Positions 24,501 through 34,987 of a stretch of 64,000 nucleotides of DNA are shown in pieces. Source of the DNA: Pelecanus crispus (Eukaryota > Chordata > Aves > Pelecaniformes > Pelecanidae); assembly GCF_030463565.1 (NCBI RefSeq), contig NC_134662.1, positions 2,170,001 to 2,234,000 on the forward strand, written 5' to 3'. The notes beneath the pieces were generated by a model. It made no database searches and had not been told where the DNA came from. It saw only the letters and a list, made by a program, of their open reading frames with translations. The translations under genes were made by a program, and so were the position numbers. Every line of letters starts with the position of its first letter. The stretch's first letter is position 1.

Positions 24501-25053
24501 GGTCTGTGAGTAGGATTTGGTGGGTGATTTTTTTTTTAATTTTTTTTTTTTTAAATTATGGTGCTCTGGGCAGCATTAGCTATGCCTGACCCCTCTGCTG
24601 CACGCTGCCAGGCAAGAGCCCGGCCGTGGGGCGCAGCGAGCGGCGGAGGCGGGAGGGCACTGGCGAGGCTGAAGGTGCCGGGACCCCCTGCGCCCGCTGC
24701 GGGGGGCCGAGCTGAGCAGAAGCGCGCGGGTGGAGCCCTCCCTCCACACGGACACACCGTGTTCTCAGTGAAGAGCTGGGAAGCCAGGAAGGGAGGGGAG
24801 GTTTGGAACAAGGATGCTCGGATCATGTTGGATTAAAAGCTTTGCTGCCACAGTTTAGGATTTTTGTGGTTTTTTGGTTGGTTGGTGCCCCCCCCAAACA
24901 CTAGAAGAAATTCTGGTAGAAAGATTAGCCTCAGTTTTTTTGGGTGGGTTTTTTTTTTTCTTTTTATTTTCTTTTTTTTTTTTCTTTTCAAGAAACAACC
25001 TGGATGGAAAAAACCCATATTTTGGACAAACCGCCCTTGCAGGTTTCCTAATT

Positions 25054-25715
25054 GAGCCAGCAGTGTGCCCAGGCGGCCAAGAAGGCCAACAGCATCCTGG
25101 CTTGTGTCAGGAATAGCGTGGCCAGCAGGAGCAGGGAGGTGATTGTGCCCCTGTACTCAGCGCTGGTGAGGCCGCACCTGGAATACTGTGTCCAGTTTTG
25201 GGCCCCTCAGCACAAGGAGGACATTGGGGTGCTGGAGCGTGTCCAGAGAAGGGCAGCGGAGCTGGGGAAGGGTCTGGAGCACAGGGCTGGTGGGGAGCGG
25301 CTGAGGGAGCTGGGGGTGTTCAGCCTGGAGAAGAGGAGGCTGAGGGGAGACCTGATCGCTCTGCAGCTCCTGGCAGGAGGGGGCAGGGACGGGGGTGTTG
25401 GGCTCTGCTCCCACGTAGTTAGCGATAGGACAAGAGAAAATGGGCTTAAGCTGCGCCAGGGGAGGTTTAGGTTGGAAATTAGGAAAAATTTCTTTACGGA
25501 AAGGGTGGTCAAGAATTGGAACAGGCTGCCCAGAGGTGGTGGAGTCCCCATCCCTGGAAGTATTTAAAAAACGGGCAGAGGTGGCACTCTGGGACATGGT
25601 TTAGTCTGGTCTGCCCTTGATTGGCTTAGAGTAGACTTGGTAGTGTAGGTTAATGGTTGGACTGGATGATCTTAAAGGTCTTTTCCAACCTAAACGATTC
25701 GATGATTCTATGATT
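25054..25715 (+). mobile_element. CR1 LINE, 3' fragment, sense orientation
   Basis: This is a 5'-truncated CR1 retrotransposon. The 5' half still encodes the end of the CR1 ORF2, with peptides such as [16 protein letters not shown] and [12 protein letters not shown]. The 3' half is the typical avian tail (TTGGAACAGGCTGCCCAGAG, GTGGAGTCCCCATCCCTGGA, TTTTCCAACCTAAACGATTC) ending in the ATTCTATGATT unit at about 25715. CR1 makes no target-site duplication, so the ends are set by homology. It is defective: only the C-terminal part of the reverse transcriptase frame remains. The same subfamily occurs inverted at 37918-38340. Confidence 0.95.
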
Positions 25716-26359
25716 GGGGGGCCAAAAGTGAAACCCCACTGCGGTGTCTCTGCCCGCTGGAGGGGGAGACCGACCGCAACCGTCCCCGCGTCGAAGGGGG
25801 AGCTGCGCTTCAAACGCTCCTGGTACAGTGACCACGGTGACAGGGCTGCGTCTGCCCTGTAGTCGATGACTCGGTCCGATAGCACTGTACAGATGCGAAC
25901 CGGCGTCCGTGTTTGTGCGCTGAGGGACGCGGCGGCTTGTGAGGAAGCAGTCGGGGAGATGGGCTGGAGGGCGTTGGACGAGAGCTGCTCTTTGGGCCGA
26001 GCAGGCTGGCAGGCTTGACGTGTGGATCCAAAAAGTAGATTTGCGACTGCTGGATATTCCCCACCGGTGGGCTGATGGCCTGGCGCGTGGGCAGCGGGAG
26101 CGCAGGGGCAGTAGGTGGGTTTCACGGGATGGTGTCGCTGTTTGGTGCGGGAGTTTCTTCAATCGGTTACTGGGTTCTTGCCTTTTCCCTGAAGGGTGCC
26201 TTGGAGGAGGCAGGGGGAAGGCTGCTCAGCTCTCAGCACTGTTCAAAAGCTGAGAAAGAGCCAAGCATCTCCCTGGGGACCTCAAATGAACAAGGCAGAT
26301 GCAGGGGAGCTGTTATCCCAGCGTAACAACCGGGATGTGAAGGGCCAGGAAGTCAGTAC

Positions 26360-26445
26360 ATGCCCAAATCACCGGGGAGGCGGTGGCAGAGCTGGGAGCT
26401 CTCAAATCCCAGCCCTGAACTTGAGCTACGAGGCTCCCCCACCTC
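26360..26445 (-). repeat. MIR-like SINE fragment (weak)
   Basis: A stretch containing GGCGGTGGCAGAGCTGGGAG followed by CAAATCCCAGCCCTG resembles the MIR core (AGTGGCAGAGCTGGGATTCG, then AACCCAGGTCTG). The match is short. Confidence 0.3.
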
Positions 26446-29400
26446 TCGAAACGCGCCGCACGTTATGCCTGGGTTCCCCGGTGGCTCTGCATCAGCAGTT
26501 AAGTAACAAACTATTTAACAAGAGCTTCCTGTTGTGCTGACACCGACATGAACGCACAAAGGAGGAAATGGAGTAAACAGAGCTGTGCTGGCTCCCGCCT
26601 CGCTGTAAGCTGGGAAGAGCGTTGGGGATTGTGAGGCGGCCTGGATGCCATCGCTGCTTCACCCGACCCTGCTGGGGTCAGGGGACGATGCTCTTGTGGC
26701 TGCGATCAGCAGAAACTGCGCAGGTGACGTGCGTTGCTGGGAGAGCGGCTGCTTTCAGGACTTCCTGAGTTTGAAGGGATTCCCTGGGACAGATAAAGGC
26801 CCCTTCACCCCTGCCCTGCTGCTCCGGCTCCTCCGCAGGGGCTGTTCCCTGCGAGATGGAGCCCGTCCTCCGTCCTAATGGGGTTGGCACAGCTCTCCTG
26901 TGCCGTGGCAGGTGAGATGCTCACATCCAGAACTCCCTTCTCTGATGGGTGCCTTGAGTTCCTTGGTCGAAGCACTCGATCCCCTCTTTCCTTGAGGGAT
27001 TGGGAGGAAATTGGGCCAGAACAAGGCAATCTGCCTTTGCCGTAAGGAATATTCTGCTGCCCCAGTAGGTTTGCTTGGGTCTCCCATGACTGGAGCTGTA
27101 GCTGGTGGAGCGAGCTCAGGGTGCTGCACAGCCCCAGTGCTCTCCAGCCCACAGAGGAGACTTCCCTGGGTGGGGGTCAAGATGAGTTTTCTCCAAACAG
27201 CAAGGTTTCCCTCTTCCTCCTGGGGAAGCAGCTGATGCAGCTGGGGACAGCCCACCCTGCGGACCCACGTCTGAGCTTCTTTGGCACATCTGCTGTGGGA
27301 GGGAGCTGATGGCGAGCTGCTGCGTCCAGCTAGGAGAAGTGCGTGTCCAGGGCTGGAGGAAGCTTGGGAGGTCCCTGCGGAGCACGTTGCGTCGCCTGAG
27401 ACCAGCAGCTCGGAGCAGGGAGAGGAGCTTATGCTTCCAGCTTATGGCTTTCCTGTTGCCCAAGCAAGACTGAGTCCAAGTCTTGGAAGGACTCTTCATT
27501 TAGAAAAACAAACAAAAAACAAACCCCTCTCCTACTAATTGTCTTGTTTCCTCAAAAATCCATCCAGTGTGGATTTTTCTCATAAATGTTGAGACTTGAG
27601 TTGCAGGGAGCCCGGCGGCACGCTCTGGAGCACGATGCCACCTCTCCGGGGTAGCAGCAGGAGCAGGCTTATTGCGGTGTTCGGTGCAGCCGTCTCAAAC
27701 GGGCTTTCCCCTGTGCCGCTGATGTGTGTGCACAGAGAGAAAAGGGAAGGAGAGCGGCGCGGGGAGCGGGTTCCTGGCACTGCTGCGGGGCTGGGAGTTA
27801 GCGCTGTGAAGCCGGGGGGTGACTGTGTGGGTTGTGGAAGAGAGGAGTTCTGAGCCCGTGAAGTTAAATTGGTGCTGAAGGTGTGTGAATGGTCCCACCT
27901 CAGTGTAAAGGTGGCTTAGTTCTGAGTTGCCTGTATTTTGTTCTTAAACATCAATTAAATAACAGCGGGTCAAGCTGGGTTTTCTCACTTGCTGTCACTC
28001 CAGTACAGATAGTCTGGTCGTACTGGTCACATTGGCTGTCCCGCAAGAGATGCTAGCATTGGGCTTGGACAAATGGGGTTTGAATGCGAAATTTCCAGAA
28101 TATGAGAAGTAGTTACATTAATTTTACATTTTGGAAAATCTGCTGGATTTCCCTTTTGTGGTAGCCGTATGGACAGGCTTTTCCTCGAAGCCTTCAGCTG
28201 TTGCATGAGCAAGAGCGAGGAGCTTCAGCCCGGAGGGAAGGCCTCAGCCAGCCCTGCAGAGCACGGGACGCTGCAGGCCCAGCGGGAAGCGTCTCTGGGA
28301 CACTCCAGAAGGTTTTTCCTTTCCTCTTAGCCCAGAGCAAAGTTGGTGGGAGAAGGTGACTTCGTGGCCAGTCCCTGTCCTTTGGAGCAGCTGGAACAGC
28401 CTTTGTCTGCAAGGTGCCATCTTGTGCCGCTGCTGCAGGCGCGTGTGGGAACGGTGGCCCTGTGGACGATGCAGGTGTGGGCCCAAACCTCCATCTCGGG
28501 AGGACCTTTCGGACAGCTACAGTTCACAGCATTAGGTTGGAATGAGTTCCCCCCTCCGCCTTCAGCATCTGTTTCTCATCCTGTAGCTGTTCACACCCCA
28601 GATGAGTTGTTCCCCTCCTGAGCCTGCTCGACCTGGAAGGCCCCTAGTCAGAGCCACGCATGAGTACAAGCGTCGTCCCGCTTGTCCTGGGTCTCTGGAG
28701 GCCGCAGGTAGGGTGCGGGGCAGGTGGAGAGGGCCCCAGCAGTGCTGTGATGGTGCCTGGATGCTGCTCTCCCTGCGCTCGGGTCGCATCTCCAGGCTGC
28801 CCAAAAGCTGGAGGCTTCCGGCAGCCCCGATGCCTTTCCGCTCGCTGAGCTCTGCGGGGTGCCTGCGCAGGGATGCCCGGGTTCTCCTGCGGGAGGAGGG
28901 AGCTGCCCGGCGTCCCTCCCATGTCTGGCTTGACCGTAGCCATTACAGGGGTCTCCTGTGGGAAGCCTGCTGAGGCTTTCCATGACCCCTCGTTTTGGGA
29001 AACCTCTGTGTCGTGGCACAGCTTTTCCTGTTTTGTCATGAGCGGGGTTGGCTGCCGGCACTGAAGACTGGAATGCATTTTTAACTACAAACCTTTGTAG
29101 ACATCATCTGGGACTGTCTGCAGCTTGCTTTAAAGATGTTGGATCTTGCTTTGTTTTAAGACTTTTGATCTCCTTGTAAGCTAAGACTTTGCCTCTTAAA
29201 CTTTTAAAATTTATTGGGTTTTGGTTTCAGCTGCGTAAGACCACCGGTCGCTTTTTGGTCTGGATTTTTGTATTGGGAGCCAGCTGATGGGTCATCCTTT
29301 GGGACATCAGGGTATTTGTGATTATTTTTAGCTTTTAATTGTCAGCGATCTGTACTTGGAGCTGCGTAGTGTCAAGGGCTTTTCTTTTTTGTGCTCTCAA

Positions 29401-29649
29401 GAAGCTTTCCTTTCTCTTTCATCTGGATGCAGCTGTGTTTCTCTTTTGCTCGCGAAGTGCAGAGTACGCGGGGAAACCGGCTTCAAGTAACCATCCCAAA
29501 GGCTTGTGGAGATCAGGGCTTGGTACAGCCGAGCCTTCATGGCTGGCAGCAGCATCGCACCCGCCGGGGGTGCCGCTTGCTCCAGGACACCTGGACTCTG
29601 TTCCGAGAAGTGCCACGGACCTGCTCCCTGACCTTCACCAATCACTTCC

Positions 29650-29800
29650 CTGCTCCCGGCCGCTATTTTTTCCTCTTCTTCCCCTCTTTTGTCTTGCCCT
29701 GTTTAATTGTAACCTCTTTTGGGCAGGAACACTGTGTGTGTGTGTATAAAGGGCCTAGAACAATGTGCCCCAGATGGTATTGTACAAGTCCTTTCTCGGC
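29650..29800 (+). repeat. Ancient amniote SINE/LINE tail
   Basis: The landmark order TAATTGTAACCTCTTTTGGG, CAGGAACACTGTGTG, TGTATAAAGGGCCTAGAACA, ATGTGCCCCAGATGG is that of an old interspersed repeat common in turtles, crocodiles and birds (TTGTAAGCTCTTTGGGGCAG, TGTACAGCGCCTAGCACAAT, GGGGCCC). I identify it from this pattern only. The family name is uncertain. Confidence 0.45.
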
Positions 29801-32800
29801 AGCCATGAGGTTTCACTATACAGGAAAGAAATTTTTAAAAATACACCTTTTCAGCATTTTATACCTACAAATGTGGCCAGGAACTTCGCGAGCCTTGATA
29901 TTTCAGTCCAAGTCACAGGTCTCGGAGACAAGGGCTAGCACTAGAATCCTAGCTTTTTCTTCTTTTTTTAAAAACAAAACAAAAAACCACCCCAAAAACA
30001 ACCCCCCACCCCCAATCCCTTTTTCTCACCCTCATGACTGCAGGGAAAAGCTTGTAAATGTGACTGGAGCAGACCTGGCATGCTCAAAACCAGATGGCAA
30101 ATAAAAAGAACCTAGTATTTCAACAAAAACAGCATGAACCCCTTCTTTGGGTTTCAGGTGATTGCTTGAGTGTGTTTTTGCCCTCTTTATGGTACTTTCG
30201 GTGTTTCTGTGGTTCTGCTTTTGGGAGGTGCTGAAGTCACTTACACTTGTCTGCAGTTTATTTCACTTTCAGGTTCCCTGGCTTGGAGCACTTGCATTGC
30301 AAGCACTGCAGGGCAGTGCTTATTTGTTTTAAGACCACAGCTTGCGTTGGAATTTCTTCTACCAAACTTCAGGCCAATTCTTTTTTTTTTTTTTTCTTAC
30401 TTGTCCCCCTCCCTTTCCCCCCAAAGAGAGAAAGACGTTTTCTTAGTCTCATCTTGCATCAGATTTGATACCAGGCCAACAAATGCAGCCTAGAAGGTGC
30501 TTTTCTGAGGCTGCTTGCCTCGATGTGACCTTCTGGGTGAGGATTTCTGTTCAAAATGCAACCGCGTGCCGTCAGTTTTATCGGGGGCATCTTCCCCATG
30601 GTGCTGCGACCCCGGGGTGGCAGGACGGGGCAGGCCTGGGTCCTAGTCCATCCAGAGGCTGCTGTGTTTTAAGAGACACAGGTTTTGCCGGGCTGTTCGT
30701 CCCAGAGCAGTGGGAGTCCTGGGATTTTACCAAAGGTTTCTGTTTCTAATTAGGTTGTTCTCAATTTTAAAGGCCAGAGATCCCTTTATGGCACAGAGTG
30801 GAAAACCTGACCAGTCACTGACACCGCACAGAGAGGTGGGTCCTGCTTTTGTACCGAGGTACAGAGAGCTGTTGCTTCTCCTTGGCGCTCTTCGGATGCA
30901 AAAATAGATTCCTCCCAGCCCTCAGCTCCCCGTGGCTCATCCACGGGGCAGGCTGGTGGGCAGAGTTTGGAGGAGCATCGCTTGCCCTGGCCTGACTCAC
31001 ACGGATGCGGTTCGGTGACTTCCTGCCGCTCCGACCGCCCGGCGTTGGGAAAGGGGGAATTGCGACGCGGCAGCTGGCTGGCACGCAGCGCTGGTGCGGG
31101 GCTCGCTGCCGTGGCCTCGCCGGTTGTTGCCCTGGCCCAGCTGCCTGAAATCGGGGTTTAGAGCCAGGCTCTTTCGGGAGGGCTGCTCCCGAGGCCGGGG
31201 CTCGCTGCGCAGGCAGGGCTGGAGAGTTGTGCTACGCTGCTGCCTGTGTTTGTCTAGGCCGGGGGAAGACAGCGCAGTCTCCCAGTGCTCACAGGAAGCA
31301 GAATTTATTTTTTTCCCTTCTGTTAGGGCTCTGTCTCGCTCCATTGTCTGAAATTCCCTTGCAGAGACTGGCCTATAACTCTTTAAAAAAAATAATCCCA
31401 AGCGCGGGGCTGGAGCTCCCTCGGCTCTGGCTGTCGGCCGCCTGACTGTGCAAACAGTCTGGGCCTGAAATCCCCTGGGACTGAACATAAAGGTCCGATT
31501 CAAAATGAAAACGGGGTATGAAGCAGCACGGCCTGCGCATCACCGGCTGCCTCCCCTTCCCTGGGGTGTGGCGGGAGCCACGTCCGGGGAAGGTGGCTTC
31601 CGAAACGCCTGGGGAGGGCCGTGCCGCGCCGCCTGCTCCAGGAGCTGGGAGGTCGTGGGGGAAATGGCTCCCCAGCGCCCTTGCGCGAGGCCGGCAGAGG
31701 TGGAGGAGCTTGAGACGGGCGGGAGGGCACCGCCATGCGCCAAACCCCGGGCGGAAATTATCAGGGGAGCAAAGAATGAGCAGGATATCACGTGTCGGCT
31801 GTGTGCACTCGGGGCTGGGGGAGAACAAAGCGCGGGGAAGCCCTGCTCCGCTGCCGCTCCCACCACGCTTCCTGCTGGCACGGGACGGAGACCGCTGGCT
31901 GCCGGGGGAAGGGAGCGTCGGGGCAGGAGCCGGCCCGTAGCTGCCCGCGTGGCCTTTAGGGAAGCTGGAAGGTTCCGTGTGCCTCAGTTTCCCTCGGCCG
32001 AGATGTGCTGGGTGCAGCAGGATGGTCCCCAGGTGTCGGCCTGCCAGTGGTGGCCTTGGAGGGCCAGGCTGCTCTGCGCTGGGCTGCTGTGCTCTGGGGA
32101 TGCTCCGGAGGTGTTGGCCTGGAGGACGGAGCCTGCGGGGGAAGGAGGGGGCTGCCATCCTGCGTGAGAGCCTTGTTCCCCACTACTTGAACAGGCAGGT
32201 CCCACAGATGGGTGTCATGCGCCCGCCACAGCCCCGAGGGGCCGGGCTAGCAACGTGCCTCTTCGGTGCCTGCAGCTCCGGTCCCTCCTGGAGAGCAGCG
32301 GCATTTTGCCAGGATGCTGTGGACAGGGTGTGGTGGGCCCTGGCGAGGTTTCGGTGTCAGGCGAGGACTGGGAGCGGGGCAGCCCCAGGGAGCAGCTCCC
32401 CTGCCCGCAGACCCTTACGTGGCCAGTCCCCGGTCCTTCCCCTGTGCTGAGCTCCGGCTTTGGGTGTCTTTTTCCTTCTGTTGCTCTTAGACCCTCCCCC
32501 ATTTCCCCCCATGCACCCTTTAGCACAAGAAGCCTTTTTCTGTTCCTAATAGCTATTGAGAGCCAATAAAAAGTTTTACGGGGTTTGGCCAAGTGTCAGG
32601 ACTTGCAGCGTGCTCATTTCCTGGAGTCTGAGCACTGGAGGGGCGTGGGTTTGCTTGTTTAACCCGCAGGTAATGAGGCCGTGGCAGCAAGGGCGCTTGG
32701 TGGGTGTCATGGGAGCCCGAGAGGAGCGGAGGAAGGTGGTGAGGTGGGGAGCGGGGCTGGGGGGTGGGCAGGGAGGGCTGGGGGCTGCCTCCCGGCTCAG

Positions 32801-32890
32801 CTCGCTCGAAATGCTTGCTGCTGGGCTGAGCTGGGAGCAAAACCAGAGATGACAAACGCTGGGGGGAGAGCGGGGGCGTGCGTGCGTGAG

Positions 32891-32917
32891 TCTGTCAGTC
32901 TGTCTGTCTGTCTGTCT
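32891..32917. repeat. (TCTG)n microsatellite
   Basis: About six TCTG units with one interruption (TCTGTCAG then perfect TCTG repeats). It is intronic. Confidence 0.85.
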
Positions 32918-33273
32918 CACATGGCCTCCCAGTGTGCACCCGGCTCCAGCTTGACCCTCTGTGCTTTCCAGCCCGTGTTTAGCTTCCTGGCTGTCCTGCT
33001 CCTGGTGTGCCCTGGCTGCCTCCCGCGCAGGCATCCCTGCGAGGAGCGGCCCAGCCTGACCTCCCCCCAGGCGGCTCCGGTGGGAGAGTCCTGGATGGAG
33101 GGAGAGCGCGGCTCCCTCTTGGGACCCGGGTTCCATGAGCGTGGAGCTGGTCGATTGGTACTTGTCATCCTGCCCCTCCGGAAGGGAACCAGCGGCTGAT
33201 TTGGTCGCGATGTTGGGCTGTGCCCATGTGAACAGAGTCAGCTGCATGAAGGGGGGCTCGCGTGGAGCCAGTG

Positions 33274-33350
33274 TCACAGAATCACAGAATAGTTTGGGTT
33301 GGAGGGGACCTTCAGAGGTCATGTAGTCCAACCCTCTGCCATGAGCAGGG
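33274..33350 (-). mobile_element. CR1 LINE scrap, antisense
   Basis: The stretch from TCACAGAATCACAGAATAGT through GTTGGAGGGGACCTTCAGAG to CAACCCTCTGCCATGAGCAG is the reverse complement of the extreme 3' end of a CR1 element. It is about 77 bp, of a different subfamily from the two longer copies, and it lies in intron 1 about 1.1 kb upstream of the first coding exon. Confidence 0.9.
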
Positions 33351-34490
33351 TGTGTATGTGGGAGAGAGCTCCCTGGTTTGAGACGCTGAGTCCTGCCTGT
33401 TTGCGGGGGCCGAGGGGAACCCCGACTTAGCCCACGGCCAGCACGGGGCTGCCCGCCAGCCTTGCTGGGAAGTGCCGGGAGCTGCGCGCGTGAGGTGGGC
33501 AAGGTGCTGCACGGCCGCCGAGCAAACAAGCACCCATGGCCGTCAGTTACTGTCAGCGAGTGTCACGGCGGCTTTTGCCCAGGCTGCAGCCAGCGGCCCT
33601 GTTGGCTACCGTGCCTCGCTCTGAACTTTGCAATTAAAATCAGGGTTTGTTTGCCAGAGCGGAGGAAGAGGCGGCAATCAGGGGCTCGCCATGGAGGCGA
33701 GCGGGGTGTTAATAAATCCTGGTTTCCTGTTTGCCGCTATCTGTTTTACCCCAGCCTGGCAGGCCTGGGAGGGCTGTCGTGGGAGCCCTGAGTGCAGTCA
33801 TTCCCCGCACACGCACGGCTGCTTAGAAACTGCGTCCTCTCCCACACGTCCTGGCGCAGAATCGCTGGCACAAAGGTCCCGGCCCAGCCGCAGCGGAGGC
33901 TGGTGCTGGGGGAAGTGCTCTGACTCAGCTGGCCGTGGCCGCTGGACCCGCAGGGACCCTCCCGGCAGGCAGCCGCCTGGGGAGAATATCCTCTTTTCAC
34001 TTCATAGGAAATTGCACGCCTGGCGTGGTTTGCCCCATAACGCAGTCGTTTACGTGCGTCCTCCGCTCCCGGGGACTCTCGGGTCTGGCCAGCGGCAGCC
34101 TGGCCCCGAGCGCCCCGGCCAGCGCCTCTGAAGGTCTCCCTGCCGCCAGCAGCCCTTCCCCGCAGGGACGTTGTTCTCCCCACGTCACTCGCCGCTGGCT
34201 CCGACTCGGAGATGCTCATCAAGCATTTCACCTCCTGCCGTGGCCAGACTCTTATTTCTTTATTTATGCCAGCATCTTAGCTGTGGGGCACCCTGTGATG
34301 GTCCTGATACCCCAGCTTCTCCCACCCCTCGGCTGTGGCACCCTTCATCGTTGTGGGAGTTACCTGTAACGCAGGGAAGGTGGTGGAGGGGCTCCGCAAA
34401 GCTGGGGGCAGCAGCCTGGAGCCCACAACCCCCTGTTGTTCTCTGCCTCCTCGCTTCCTCGTGCTAATTTTCCCCTTCTCCTTTTTGCAG

Positions 34491-34987
34491 CTGGGAGACC
34501 GAGGAGCCACGCTGGGAGGACCCTCTCCGCAGGATGTTCTCTTCACCAAAGAACTCCCTGTAACAGGCGATGATGACAATCCCGGCGGGACCTTGGAAAG
34601 CACTAACATTTCAGTAGCCCAGCACCCGTGGGTGGCCGCTTATCCCTCCTTCTCCACGCCCCGCCCTCCCACCGCTCACCGTGATGGTGTATTAACCAAG
34701 AAGAGCCCTGCTTCTTTTCTCCTCACCCCTCAACTTTCGGCAGCTCTGGGATTTGTATGGCAGCAGCGTAACCGTGGAGAGGCCGGGGTATCACAAACTT
34801 ATGGATTTTGATAAGAGAGGAGGGAAAGGGGAGCTGGAGGAAGGTAAAAGGATGTCCAAGACAGGTGGAGGAAGGAGCAGTCATGGAAGCCGGAGTGCTG
34901 GAACCAACTCGGGAGTCTTAATGGTGGGTCCCAACTTCCGGGTCGGCAAGAAGATTGGATGCGGCAATTTCGGGGAGCTCCGTCTAG
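34491..34987 (+). other. CSNK1G2: CSNK1G2 exon 2 (5' UTR plus first coding exon)
   Basis: The acceptor AG is at 34489-34490 after a strong pyrimidine tract, and the donor CTAG|GTGAGA has GT at 34988-34989. The 5' UTR part is 34491-34800 and contains four more short uORFs: 34534-34563, 34570-34617, 34684-34695 and 34757-34771. All of them stop before the main ATG. The TAA at 34693-34695 is in frame with the main start, and no ATG follows it in that frame until 34801, which fixes the start. Confidence 0.9.
34801..34987 (+). CDS. CSNK1G2: CSNK1G2 coding exon 1
   Basis: Residues 1-62 plus one base: the flexible Gly/Ser-rich N-terminus and the start of the kinase fold ([20 protein letters not shown]). 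Ends in phase 1. Confidence 0.96.

Larger units (their letters stand above)
4718..25053 (+). other. CSNK1G2: CSNK1G2 intron 1, 5' part
   Basis: The first 400 bp are strongly G-rich on the plus strand. Beyond that there is ordinary intronic sequence with homopolymer tracts (T-run about 11285-11304, A-run about 13574-13592, T-runs about 24224-24240 and 24530-24553), weak MIR-like fragments and a CpG-rich patch at 18150-18530. No coding exon of a recognisable family was found on either strand. Confidence 0.6.
25716..34490 (+). other. CSNK1G2: CSNK1G2 intron 1, 3' part
   Basis: Intronic sequence with an ancient repeat tail near 29650-29800, a MIR-like fragment near 26360-26445, a TCTG microsatellite at 32891-32917 and a short CR1 scrap at 33274-33350. 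GC content rises from about 31 kb. It ends in a strong polypyrimidine tract and acceptor (CTCCTTTTTGCAG, AG at 34489-34490). Confidence 0.65.

Noticed and set aside
25052-25567. 171-codon frame on the plus strand
   Set aside because: It is the C-terminal remnant of the CR1 reverse transcriptase frame in a truncated retrotransposon, not a host gene.
32576-33529. 317-codon minus-strand open frame
   Set aside because: It crosses a TCTG microsatellite and a CR1 scrap, has low-complexity Pro/Ser/Arg composition and no family signature.
34753-34800. Possible in-frame N-terminal extension of CSNK1G2
   Set aside because: The codon at 34753 is TTG, not ATG. An in-frame TAA lies at 34693-34695, and the human protein starts at the residue encoded at 34801.
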